NCBI RefSeq assembly: GCF_025997855.1
Contig: NZ_AP026560.1
Coordinates: 1,514,001 to 1,578,000 of the forward strand
DNA from: Deinococcus aetherius
GTDB taxonomy: Bacteria > Deinococcota > Deinococci > Deinococcales > Deinococcaceae
Reading direction: 5' to 3'
Length of the DNA stretch: 64,000 nt
The notes beneath the pieces are model-generated. The model had not been told where the DNA came from. It made no database searches and was given only the letters and a program-made list of their open reading frames with translations. Below are positions 1 through 13,194 of this stretch, piece by piece. A program made the position numbers and the translations under genes. The stretch's first letter is position 1. The number at the start of each line of letters is the position of its first letter.

Positions 1-133
1 TGATGCCGGTCAGCGCGGTGATGACCAGGCCGAGGGCGAGGATGGTCAGGGTGGTGACCAGGCCCAGCACCAGCCCGGCGAAGACGCCGCGCCAGCTCAG
101 GCGGTGGGAGTTGCGGTCTGTGTTCAAGGTCAT
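1..133 (-). CDS. Membrane protein, N-terminal fragment (runs off window)
   Basis: Only the first 44 codons are visible; the gene reads leftward out of the window. The start is the ATG at 133, chosen because GAGGAGA lies just upstream at good Shine-Dalgarno spacing. After about 14 polar residues the chain becomes strongly hydrophobic ([20 protein letters not shown]), which reads as one transmembrane helix. The family cannot be assigned from this stub and the function is unknown. The 220 bases between it and the SDR remnant contain a small GGTAGG/CCTACC inverted repeat (about 151-186) and nothing else I can support. Confidence 0.7.
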   Translation of the reverse strand, partial: MTLNTDRNSHRLSWRGVFAGLVLGLVTTLTILALGLVITALTGI

Positions 134-353
134 AGTTTTCTCCTCGTGACGTGCCCCAGGTAGGGGCAAGGCAGTTCGGCACCTACCCTAAACGTCCCGC
201 CTGCCTTTCGCTCGGCGATGTTGCTTAATTCACACCTCACCGAGGCCGCCGCCGGAAGTCGCGTGCCCGCACCTCAACGCGTCCTCCACCCGGATTGGGG
301 CGTGGGGCGACCTCTCATGCGCGTCCCGTTCCCTGGGGTGGGAGGAGAGCCAC

Positions 354-662
354 ATGACCAACGGACGGCAGCAACCCCGGACCACCCCGCTCCCCGAGCC
401 CAAGGCTGCCTCGCCGTCGTGACCGGCTCGGACTCGGGCATCGGGCAGGGCATCGCCACCGAGTTCGCCCGCGAGGGAGCAGCGTTGTCATCGCCTCCCA
501 CACCGACGCCGAGGGTGCCGCGTCACGGTGATCCGGCTCGACGTGCGCGACCCCCAGGACGTGTCCCGCGCCTTCGAACAGGTGGAGCGGGAACTCGGAG
601 TGCCTGACATCCTCGTGAATAACGCGGGCATCAGCGGCGAGGTGGGGGAGAGAAGGGGATGA
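354..662 (+). pseudogene. Decayed short-chain dehydrogenase/reductase (SDR) remnant
   Basis: The remains of an SDR oxidoreductase are spread over all three forward frames. The first frame, from the ATG at 354 behind GGAGGAGAG, ends at a stop near 420. The second carries the NAD(P)-binding glycine motif (AVVTGSDSGIGQG) at about 415-460 and then drifts. A short stretch reading VVIASHTDAEG follows in the next frame. The third frame carries VIRLDVRDPQDV and the NNAG motif at about 530-640, and stops at 660-662. The SDR catalytic YxxxK and the whole C-terminal half are absent, so the gene cannot give a working enzyme. At least two indels and a 3' truncation are needed to explain it. Its parent looks like a glucose-1-dehydrogenase-type SDR. 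Confidence 0.8.
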
Positions 663-792
663 CGAGCGCGAATCGTCCTGCTCTCGGACGACAAGAACGT
701 CCTGACAACCCGTTTTGCACTTCACATCGAGCGTCCCTGGGGAAGACCGGATGGGGTAACCCCGAGCGGCGTCGTGGGGCGGACCCGGCGGT

Positions 793-870
793 GGGGCTGG
801 TCACACGCCCCCTCACCCCCGCCCTCTTCGCGAGCAGCTCCACGAGTCCCGCGAGGGGAGAGGGAGAACC
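793..870. repeat. Intergenic repeat, copy A (similar to 56263-56330)
   Basis: Within the 212-base gap between the SDR remnant and the acyl-CoA dehydrogenase lies the 14-mer TCACACGCCCCCTC (801-814), followed 25 bases later by CCACGAGT (840-847). The same 14-mer followed 21 bases later by CCACGAGT occurs at 56275-56317, upstream of gap. C-rich and G-rich arms (CCCCCTC.../GAGGGGAGAGGG) flank the unit, so it can form a stem-loop. It looks like a dispersed intergenic element; function unknown. Confidence 0.4.
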
Positions 871-874
871 AACC

Positions 875-2230
875 TCACACGAACGCGCTGAAGCCCGTGA
901 TCGCCCGGCCCACCACCAGAGTGTTGATCTCGTTCGTGCCCTCGTACGAGTAGATCGCCTCGGTGTCGGTGAAGTGCTTGGCGACCCCGTTTTCGAGCAG
1001 GATGCCGTTGCCGCCGAAGGTCTCGCGCGCCAGGGCGACCGTCTCGCGGCAGCGGGCCGCCGTGATCACCTTCGCCAGTGCCGCGTGCTCGTCGCGCATG
1101 GTGCCCGCGTCGGCCATATGCGAGAGGCGCAGGCACAGCGCGAGGTTGGTCGTCACGTTGCCGAGCATGTGGACGAGGTGGTTCTGGATAAGCTGGAAGT
1201 TCCCGATGGGCTTGCCGAACTGCTCGCGCGTCTGGGCGTACCCCAGGGCCAGCTCGTACGCGCCCGCCGCGCACCCGACCGCCTGCCACGCCACACCTGC
1301 CCGCGTGAGCCGCAGAATCTCCGCCGTCGTCCGCCAGCCGCGCACCTCCTGAAGGCGGTCGGACTCCGGCACCCGGCAGTCCTTGAGGCTGATCTGCCCG
1401 TTCTCCACGATCCGCAGGGCGATCTTGCCCTGAATCTTCTGCACCTCGTAGCCTGGCGTCCCGGCCCGCACGATGAAGCCGCGCACCTCCTGCGTCTCCA
1501 CGTCGCGCGCCCAGATCACCGTGAAGTCGCTGAAGGTGGAGTTCCCTATCCACTTCTTCTCGCCGTTCAGGACCCAGCCGTCCCCGTCGCGGCGGCAGGT
1601 GGTCCGCATCCCCTGGCTGACCTGCGAGCCGCCCTCGGGCTCGGTCAGGCCGAAGGCGCCGATGACCTCCAGGTCGAGCATCCGGGGCAGCCACTCCGCC
1701 TTCTGCTGGGCACTGCCGCCCAGCGCGATGGAGGCGAAGGTGAGCCCGGTGTGGACCCCGAAGAACACGGCGGTCGAGACGTCCACCTTGCACGCCTCCA
1801 GGGTGATCAGGCCCTCCATGACCGTCGCGTCGGGCTTGCGGGTGCCGTCCTCGTTCCAGACGCGGCGGGGCAGCCCCAGCCGCCGCAACTCGGGGATGAT
1901 CTGTTTCGGGAACTCGTCCCGGCTCCAGTACTCGTTCATGATCGGCGCGACCGTCCCCTGCATGAACGAGCGCACGGCCATCTGGACATCCTTCTGCTCG
2001 TCCGTCAACTCACCGAGCTGCCCGAAGAAGTCGGCGTTCGGCTCGGGCAAGGCGGGCGCCTTGCGGTCACCGCCCGAAAGCGTCCTCGACAGGTGCTTGA
2101 GTTGCCCATCGCTCATGCGTGAGGCGGCGTCGATGAGGGCGGGGAGGTCCACCCGCCCGCTCAGGCGACCCAGAGCCTCCAGGTCGATCTGCCCGAGCAG
2201 TTCCATCGGGTTCTTCGGTCGGGTCGTCAT
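875..2230 (-). CDS. Acyl-CoA dehydrogenase
   Basis: A 451-residue flavoprotein expected to oxidise an acyl-CoA thioester and pass electrons to electron-transfer flavoprotein in the cytoplasm. The order is a unique N-terminal stretch of about 80 residues, the helical domain, the FAD-binding beta domain ([13 protein letters not shown]) and the C-terminal helical domain with [24 protein letters not shown] sits about 25 residues from the end. Its Glu aligns with the catalytic base of the glutaryl/short-chain acyl-CoA dehydrogenase group, so the enzyme looks catalytically complete. The ATG at 2230 is used; the frame is open further upstream but family similarity is not. The substrate cannot be told. 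It stands alone and is followed by no clear terminator. Confidence 0.9.
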   Translation of the reverse strand: MTTRPKNPMELLGQIDLEALGRLSGRVDLPALIDAASRMSDGQLKHLSRTLSGGDRKAPALPEPNADFFGQLGELTDEQKDVQMAVRSFMQGTVAPIMNEYWSRDEFPKQIIPELRRLGLPRRVWNEDGTRKPDATVMEGLITLEACKVDVSTAVFFGVHTGLTFASIALGGSAQQKAEWLPRMLDLEVIGAFGLTEPEGGSQVSQGMRTTCRRDGDGWVLNGEKKWIGNSTFSDFTVIWARDVETQEVRGFIVRAGTPGYEVQKIQGKIALRIVENGQISLKDCRVPESDRLQEVRGWRTTAEILRLTRAGVAWQAVGCAAGAYELALGYAQTREQFGKPIGNFQLIQNHLVHMLGNVTTNLALCLRLSHMADAGTMRDEHAALAKVITAARCRETVALARETFGGNGILLENGVAKHFTDTEAIYSYEGTNEINTLVVGRAITGFSAFV

Positions 2231-2319
2231 GCCCCGTTGTACCCGGTGCAGCCCGGCGGGACTGCGAGGGCTCACCCAAGGGCCGTTCACCCACCCTTCA
2301 GCGTTAGCGGCCCAGCCTC

Positions 2320-2325
2320 TAGCAT
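2320..2325 (+). promoter_or_regulatory. Leaderless-type -10 (TAGCAT) for gene at 2332
   Basis: TAGCAT ends six bases before the GTG at 2332 and no Shine-Dalgarno sequence lies between, so transcription should start at or next to the start codon. Confidence 0.55.
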
Positions 2326-2331
2326 GGGGCC

Positions 2332-2838
2332 GTGACCCCCCGGCCCACCCGCCCCCTGCCCGCGCGCCCCGCCGGGTACGTGGAACTCGCGCGCTACAGC
2401 AGCCTGGGCCGCTTCTGGTCGTACCTGGGGGCCGCCGAGCGCGCCGGGCGCGAGGTCACGCCGACGCGCGGCGACCCGCCCGAGCTGTGCCGCCGCCGCG
2501 TGACCGGCTACGCCCTCCCCGGCGCGGCCCTCTTCCTCGACACCGCCCGCGTCGAGGGGCACCTGGAGGACGGCTTCGAGACCCACCCCGCCCTTCTCGC
2601 GCTGCTCGGCGGCGACCCTGGTCCCCTGCGCGCTGAGTTGAACGCCCACTACGAGCTGAGGGTGAACTTCGTCCTCGCCTTCACCGCCGGGCGCGACCTG
2701 ATCGTCAAGCCCGACTTCCGCTTCGCGCCCATCGTGCCCGGCCTGGGCACCCTGCCCGCCGGGTTGCCCCTCCAGGCCCGCCGCCTGGGCCGCGACGAGG
2801 TGCATGTGCTCGTGCAGCGGGGCTGCGGGCTGGCGTAG
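2332..2838 (+). CDS. Hypothetical protein, 168 aa
   Basis: A soluble protein of 168 residues with no recognised domain. It starts with an Arg/Pro-rich stretch and then [18 protein letters not shown]. There is no signal peptide, membrane segment or Cys cluster. The GTG start at 2332 is supported by the TAGCAT hexamer six bases upstream, a leaderless arrangement. Codon use matches the neighbours, so this looks like a resident gene. Function unknown. Confidence 0.7.
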   Translation: MTPRPTRPLPARPAGYVELARYSSLGRFWSYLGAAERAGREVTPTRGDPPELCRRRVTGYALPGAALFLDTARVEGHLEDGFETHPALLALLGGDPGPLRAELNAHYELRVNFVLAFTAGRDLIVKPDFRFAPIVPGLGTLPAGLPLQARRLGRDEVHVLVQRGCGLA

Positions 2839-2883
2839 GGGGGACGGGTGGCGGTGGGGCCCGTGCTGTTGAAAGATGAGAGG

Positions 2884-3260
2884 ATGGCTGCCGACCTCAT
2901 CACCAATTTCTTCGTTCAACTCGGTTTCGCGTCCCCCCTGTTCCTGGTCTGGTGCCTCGGAATCATTCTCGCCGTCACGCGCCGCCCAACACCTCCCGGC
3001 TCGTGCTCATCGCGCTGATCCTCCTCCTGGTGACGGGCGTGGTCGGCACGGCCGCGAACGCGGTCCTCCCATTCCTGATCCTGCGCGGCGACGTCGGCGT
3101 GGCGGGCAACGGGCTCATCCTGGCGGCAGTGGGGGTCGTCAGAACGCTGCTCGACACCGCCGCCTGGGTCCTGCTCCTGTTGGCGCTGTTTCCCCGGCGC
3201 GGGCGGGGCAGGCCGAACGTGGTGGCCGCACCGCCACGCCCGAACTCCGACACGTTCTGA
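2884..3260 (+). pseudogene. Small four-helix membrane protein, interrupted by a -1 frameshift
   Basis: The first frame opens at ATG 2884 and gives a hydrophobic segment (FFVQLGFASPLFLVWCLGII) ending in AVTRR. It then runs into Pro/Ser-rich noise and stops. The adjacent frame takes over in the stretch 2975-2990 with NTSRLVLIALILLLVTGVVG and continues through two further hydrophobic segments to FPRRGRGRPNVV and the stop at 3258-3260. Joined across one missing base, the two halves make a sensible protein of about 125 residues with four membrane segments. The junction lies in a CGCCGCCC run. It may be a true inactivating deletion, a sequencing error or, less likely, a programmed frameshift. Family not recognised. 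Confidence 0.65.
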
Positions 3261-3275
3261 GCGCCGCCCACGTCC

Positions 3276-4814
<1,539 letters not shown>

Positions 4815-4820
4815 CGCGGC

Positions 4821-4826
4821 AGTCTA
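4821..4826 (-). promoter_or_regulatory. Leaderless-type -10 (TAGACT) for aminotransferase
   Basis: On the minus strand TAGACT ends six bases before the ATG at 4814, with no ribosome-binding site between them. Confidence 0.55.
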
Positions 4827-4861
4827 GCCCCCCGGCCCCGGGGCGAGGGTCCGCCCGGGTC

Positions 4862-5479
4862 TCAATCCACGTCCACGCCGAGTTCAGGGTGCCGCGCGAG
4901 GTGGACGGCCCGGCGCACCTGCTCCGGGAGGTTGCGGTTTTCACTCAGGGGCGGGAGGTGCTCGGGGTCGAACCAGCCGCTCTCCAGCGTCTCGATGTTC
5001 TCAGTATGAGGAGAGTCCCCGGTGAGTTCACACAGCACGTTGAGCTGGTACACCGCCCACAGCTCCGGCGGGTGCCCGTGCTGGCTCTTGTCCACCACGC
5101 TCAGCAGCCGCACCGCCCGCACCGTGCGCCCCGTCTCCTCGCGGACCTCGCGCTCCGCCATCTGGCGGGGGCTCTCGCCGGGGTCGGCCCACCCGCCCGG
5201 CAGGCTCCAGCGCCCGTCCTCGCGCTCGCGGGCCAGAAGCACCTCGCCGTGAACGTTAAGCACCACCGCGCGCACCTCCACCTTGGGGGTGAGGTAGCCC
5301 CGCTCCACCCGCAACACCTCGTGAACCTCGTCTGCCGTCTGCCCGGTGGTCTCCGCGAGCAGCTCGGCGGTCAGGGCGAGCAGCCGCTCGAAACGCTGGC
5401 GGTCGTAGGGGTCGCGGGTGTACGTCAGGCCCGCCTGGGCGATGGCTTGGAGTTCCCGGAGTTGAGGAAGGGACGGCAT
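4862..5479 (-). CDS. NUDIX hydrolase with N-terminal NUDIX-associated domain
   Basis: A 205-residue pyrophosphohydrolase. Residues 1 to about 65 form the helical N-terminal domain common to YjhB-like NUDIX proteins. The NUDIX domain follows ([19 protein letters not shown]). The NUDIX box GX5EX7REUXEEXGU is intact (GWADPGES ... REVREETG), so Mg2+-dependent hydrolysis of a nucleoside-diphosphate-linked substrate is expected; ADP-ribose or NADH type substrates are typical of relatives. The ATG at 5479 begins [11 protein letters not shown]. Deinococcus genomes are known for many NUDIX genes. The substrate cannot be told from sequence. Confidence 0.88.
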   Translation of the reverse strand: MPSLPQLRELQAIAQAGLTYTRDPYDRQRFERLLALTAELLAETTGQTADEVHEVLRVERGYLTPKVEVRAVVLNVHGEVLLAREREDGRWSLPGGWADPGESPRQMAEREVREETGRTVRAVRLLSVVDKSQHGHPPELWAVYQLNVLCELTGDSPHTENIETLESGWFDPEHLPPLSENRNLPEQVRRAVHLARHPELGVDVD

Positions 5480-5552
5480 ACGGAAGCGTCCATCCTCCCG
5501 GGCGTCCCGTCAAGATTGCTGGAGCAGAACAGGGCCCGTGGTTGAATGAGGC

Positions 5553-5897
5553 GTGCCCCGCCGCCCCCGCTCCAGACGCCTGAGGTGGCTGCGGACGCTG
5601 GGTGACGTGGCCTTTGTCATCCTGCTGCTGCTCCTGATGCCCGTGATCTTGTTCCTTGCCCTGCCGATCCTGACGCTCGCAGAACGTTGGCGGCGTTGCC
5701 CGAACTGCGGACTGCGCGGCACGCTGCGCGACGTCACCCCCCCGCCCCCACCCCTCCCCGGGGACGAGGATTTCTGGTCCGTCCGCCGCAGGACCATTCG
5801 AACGCGCCTGTGGCGTTGCGAGCTGTGTGAGGCCGAGTTCGAGGAGCGGGGCGACGACTTGGCTCGCCATGTTCCCGCCGACTCACTTTCCGAATGA
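5553..5897 (+). CDS. Small membrane protein with zinc-ribbon-like Cys pairs
   Basis: A 114-residue protein in three parts. The first is a strongly basic N-terminus (RRPRSRRLRWLR). The second is one long hydrophobic segment (residues about 19-43). The third is a cytoplasmic tail with two Cys pairs, CPNC and CELC, about 45 residues apart, which could form one zinc ribbon. A proline run lies between the pairs. The GTG at 5553 is the start. Its stop is 45 bases before the next start. Function unknown; the layout suggests a membrane-tethered zinc-binding module. Confidence 0.7.
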   Translation: MPRRPRSRRLRWLRTLGDVAFVILLLLLMPVILFLALPILTLAERWRRCPNCGLRGTLRDVTPPPPPLPGDEDFWSVRRRTIRTRLWRCELCEAEFEERGDDLARHVPADSLSE

Positions 5898-5930
5898 CCC
5901 GCCTGCTCCCCAGGAGGGCCCCGTGCCCGT

Positions 5931-5936
5931 TATCCT
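5931..5936 (+). promoter_or_regulatory. Leaderless-type -10 (TATCCT) for FAH-family gene
   Basis: TATCCT ends six bases before the ATG at 5943; only cytosines lie between, so no ribosome-binding site exists. Confidence 0.6.
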
Positions 5937-5942
5937 CCCCCC

Positions 5943-6743
<801 letters not shown>

Positions 6744-6794
6744 GGGGGGAGGCCACCCCACCCTGCGCCACGGTTACTCACTGTGGCACCGCGC

Positions 6795-6800
6795 TAGCCT
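6795..6800 (+). promoter_or_regulatory. Leaderless-type -10 (TAGCCT) for S41 protease
   Basis: TAGCCT ends six bases before the GTG at 6807, with no Shine-Dalgarno sequence. Confidence 0.6.
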
Positions 6801-6806
6801 GGGGAC

Positions 6807-8070
<1,264 letters not shown>

Positions 8071-8078
<8 letters not shown>

Positions 8079-8136
8079 CGGGGCATGAACGGGAGGTTGA
8101 GCCCCATGAAGCCTGAGCGAAGTCCCCGTCAGCCCG
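8071..8136. other. Long-range inverted repeat after S41 protease gene
   Basis: GGGCTGACGGGG at the 3' end of the protease gene pairs with CCCCGTCAGCCC about 40 bases further on, making a 12-base stem with a long loop. No U-run follows, so it may be a Rho-independent-like hairpin or an mRNA 3'-end stabiliser. The rest of the gap to 8303 holds TAGACT (8214-8219) and overlapping TAGAAT (8219-8224). These are possible -10 hexamers for clpC with an 80-base leader, though no good -35 was seen. Confidence 0.3.
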
Positions 8137-8303
8137 GGCGCGCTAGCCTGAACTCCGGGGGCCCGGTGGGGGAGAAGGTGAGATTCAACGCCTGCCCAGC
8201 GGGGAAACGCCCTTAGACTAGAATCAGTGCCAGACCATGACCCACTTTCGCCCCGCGCCGTGCCGCCTCACGCCGTGCGGCCCGCCCGACAGAGGGGGAG
8301 CCT

Positions 8304-10544
<2,241 letters not shown>

Positions 10545-10562
10545 GCTTGAACGGCACACCAA

Positions 10563-10598
10563 GAGCCCCGGAGTGTTCGACTCCGGGGCTTTTTCTTT
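10563..10598 (+). terminator. Rho-independent terminator after clpC
   Basis: A perfect 11-base stem, AGCCCCGGAGT with ACTCCGGGGCT, encloses loop GTTCG and is followed by a T-rich run (TTTTTCTTT). It lies 19 bases after the clpC stop. This is the clearest intrinsic terminator in the window. Confidence 0.93.
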
Positions 10599-10655
10599 AG
10601 GTGTCGGGTATCGAGGGAATGTCTTGGGAACGTCCCCTTTGACAGCGCAAGACCC

Positions 10656-11144
10656 TTAGCAGCCATCGATGTGAGGCACGGTCACGCTCTTCTGCTGCAA
10701 GACATGGCCCGACTGATCGTAAATCTCGTACCCGAAGGTCACGTTGTCGCCCTTCAGGTAGGCGCTGCAACGGTTCCCGGCGTTGAATTGGTAGTACGTG
10801 TCGCCTGCCTCCCCAGGGAAATAGTGCCCCTGGAAAGTCTGTGAACCCACGAACAGTTTTGCTGACGCCACTTTGGCCGCCGCGTCGTCTGTCAGAGCGT
10901 CGGTGCGCACCATCACTGTGAAACGCCGGTCAGCGTTAGTGTTCAGCCCGGTGGAGAATGACTCGGTGGAGGAACCGAAGAACAGGTAGAGGTCATTGGC
11001 GACGGGGAACCTCCCGCATGAGAGGAGCGTCAGGGCCAGAAGGCCAATCAAAGCGTTGAGCCTTCTACCTCTCCTCGCCGGGTTTACAGAACTCCAATAT
11101 GGGGTATAGGTTCTCTCCAGCGACAAGTCGGGTTGTGTTCGCAC
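10656..11144 (-). CDS. Putative lipoprotein, hypothetical
   Basis: The reading frame ends at 10656 and can open at a GTG at 11144. The N-terminal part (ARRGRRLNALIGLLALTLLSCG) is a basic n-region, a hydrophobic core and a lipobox LLSC. The mature protein should therefore be lipid-anchored at a Cys about 120 residues from the end. The residues before the basic run do not look like a signal peptide. The true start is probably nearer, for example the TTG about 15 codons before the lipobox Cys, behind GAGGAGAGG. The mature part is Ser/Thr/Asp-rich with a C-terminal Cys. No family recognised; it is less GC-rich than its neighbours, a possible sign of transfer. Confidence 0.65.
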   Translation of the reverse strand: MRTQPDLSLERTYTPYWSSVNPARRGRRLNALIGLLALTLLSCGRFPVANDLYLFFGSSTESFSTGLNTNADRRFTVMVRTDALTDDAAAKVASAKLFVGSQTFQGHYFPGEAGDTYYQFNAGNRCSAYLKGDNVTFGYEIYDQSGHVLQQKSVTVPHIDGC

Positions 11145-11244
11145 GGAAAGAGCTTATCCGGCTGAACGGAGTAGGGGAAAAAGATGTGCGGCTTGCAGAC
11201 CCGCACTTCTGCATCCCGGCACGGTGTCCTGCCCCCGGGGCCGC

Positions 11245-11250
11245 TACCAT
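11245..11250 (+). promoter_or_regulatory. Leaderless-type -10 (TACCAT) for DUF2087 gene and radA
   Basis: TACCAT ends seven bases before the ATG at 11258. Because the downstream genes overlap, it probably serves radA as well. A GTGCGG/CCGCAC hairpin lies about 50 bases upstream (11184-11206). Confidence 0.55.
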
Positions 11251-11257
11251 GCCCCCC

Positions 11258-11543
<286 letters not shown>

Positions 11544-11551
<8 letters not shown>

Positions 11552-12893
11552 GGTCACCACCCGCTACGTCTGCACGAGCTGCGGCTACCAGTCCGCCAAG
11601 CCCCTTGGACGCTGCCCGAATTGCCAGGTGTGGAACTCCTTCGAGGAGGAGGTGCCCGCTGCCGCCGTCGGCAAGGGCCGGACGGGCGGCCTGGGGGGGT
11701 ACGGCGGCGTCACGGGCGGCAAGCTCACCCCCCTCTCGACCGTCGGGCGCCGCGAGGAACCCCGCCTCCCCAGCGGCATTCCCGAACTCGACCGGGTGCT
11801 CGGCGGCGGGCTGGTCGCGGGCGGCGTCACCTTGATCGGCGGCGAGCCCGGCATCGGCAAGAGCACGCTGCTCCTCCAGGTGGCGGACCGGCTCGCCACC
11901 GGGGGCCAGACCGTCCTCTACGTCGCGGGCGAGGAGTCGCTGGAGCAGATTCGCCTGCGCGCCGACCGACTGGGCGTCAAGGGCGACATCCACCTCACCC
12001 GGGACACCCGCGCCGAGCACGTCGCCGCCCTGATGGCCGAGCACAAACCGGCCCTGTGTATCGTCGATTCGATCCAGACGGTGACCGTGGAGGGGGACGG
12101 CACTCCCGGCGGCGTCGCCCAGGTGCGCGAGGGGACGGCCCTGCTGACCCGCGCCGCCAAGGAGACGGGCACCGCGACCGTCCTCGTCGGCCACGTCACC
12201 AAGGAGGGCACGGTCGCCGGGCCGAAGGTGATGGAGCACATCGTGGACACGACGGTTTTCCTGGAGACGGTGGGCGCCTTCCGCCTGCTCAGAAGCGTGA
12301 AGAACCGCTTCGGTCAGGCCGGGGAACTCGGCGTCTTCGAGATGCGCGGCGAGGGCCTCGTCGCCGTCGAGAACCCGTCGGCGGCCTTCCTCGCCGAGCG
12401 GCCCGTGGGGGTGCCGGGTTCGGTCGTCGCCGCGACCATCGACGGACAGCGGCCCATGCTGCTCGAAGTGCAGGCGCTCGCGGCCAAGACGCCCTATCCC
12501 AACCCGCGCCGGGTAGTCGTCGGCCTCGATCCCCGCCGGGTTGATGTCGTCCTCGCCGTGCTGGAGCGCCGCCTCGACCTGACCCTCGGCGGCCTCGACG
12601 TGTACGTGAACCTGGCGGGCGGCCTGAAGGTCGCCGACCCCGGCCTCGACCTCGCGGTTGCCCTGGCCGTGTACTCGGCGGTCGTGGGCCGCGCCCTCCC
12701 CGGCAACGTCGCCGTCTTCGGGGAGGTCGGCCTGGCGGGCGAGGTGCGCTCGACCCAGGGTTCCCTACGCCGCGCCGAGGAGGCCAGACGTGCCGGATAT
12801 CGCGACCTGATCGTCCCCCCCGGCTTGGAGGGCCGCGAGGGCGTTCGCAGCGTGGAGGAGGCGGTCGGGCTGGTGTGGAAGGGGGTGGGCTGA
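11544..12893 (+). CDS. radA: DNA repair protein RadA (Sms)
   Basis: A 449-residue RecA-like branch-migration helicase of homologous recombination. Visible parts are a C4 zinc finger (C10, C13, C24, C27), Walker [11 protein letters not shown] (99-108), the signature KNRFG motif (253-257) and a C-terminal Lon-protease-like domain without proteolytic function ([20 protein letters not shown]). All RadA hallmarks are intact. In D. radiodurans RadA is known to contribute to recovery from ionising radiation. The start ATG overlaps the stop of the DUF2087 gene, which suggests translational coupling. No obvious intrinsic terminator follows. Confidence 0.97.
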
Positions 12894-13194
12894 GGCGTTT
12901 GCTCGGCGTGTAGGCAACCGAGGTTGCTCTGGGCGAGGATGAACAAGCAGAAGTTGCTCACTTCCGCTTCCTGGAATGCCACAACAGAAAACGGTTTTCC
13001 CACGCTCCGCTCTACCGTCAGTCATTCCCGCGCACGTGGGGAACACCCTCCAGAAACGCGCCACTTCCTCCACCAGGGCCTCCTCAAGCCCCTTGGAAGT
13101 GGTCGGACACAGCTTACTCATCCAGCCCGGGCGACCACGCCCAACACTTCGCCCCTGAGAGGGCAAAGGCTGGTGAGCGACGGTCCTCCTTCGC
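12894..13194. other. Intergenic region between convergent radA and PLD genes
   Basis: No credible gene lies here. Base composition is lower in GC than the flanking genes in places (ACAACAGAAAACGG). The only structured item is the CRISPR-repeat-like sequence at 13018-13046. A weak echo (GGTCGGACAC, 13101-13110) lies about 64 bases further on. No intrinsic terminator with a U-run was seen. Confidence 0.5.
13018..13046 (-). repeat. Isolated type I-E CRISPR-repeat-like sequence
   Basis: Read on the minus strand, this 29-base stretch begins GTGTTCCCCACG and continues TGCGCGGGAATG. It matches the common type I-E repeat form (GTGTTCCCCGCG... / ...CGCGGGGATGAACC) at about 20 of 29 positions and keeps a TTCCC/GGGAA dyad. 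Only this one copy is convincing; repeats would be expected every 61 bases and are not there. It may be a relic of an array or chance. No cas gene is present in the window. Confidence 0.3.

Noticed and set aside
8107..8217. 36-codon frame upstream of clpC starting at an ATG
   Set aside because: No ribosome-binding site at proper spacing, no conserved-looking content, and it covers the likely promoter.
13018..13194. A full CRISPR array
   Set aside because: Only one good repeat is present; no 61-base periodicity and no cas genes in the window.
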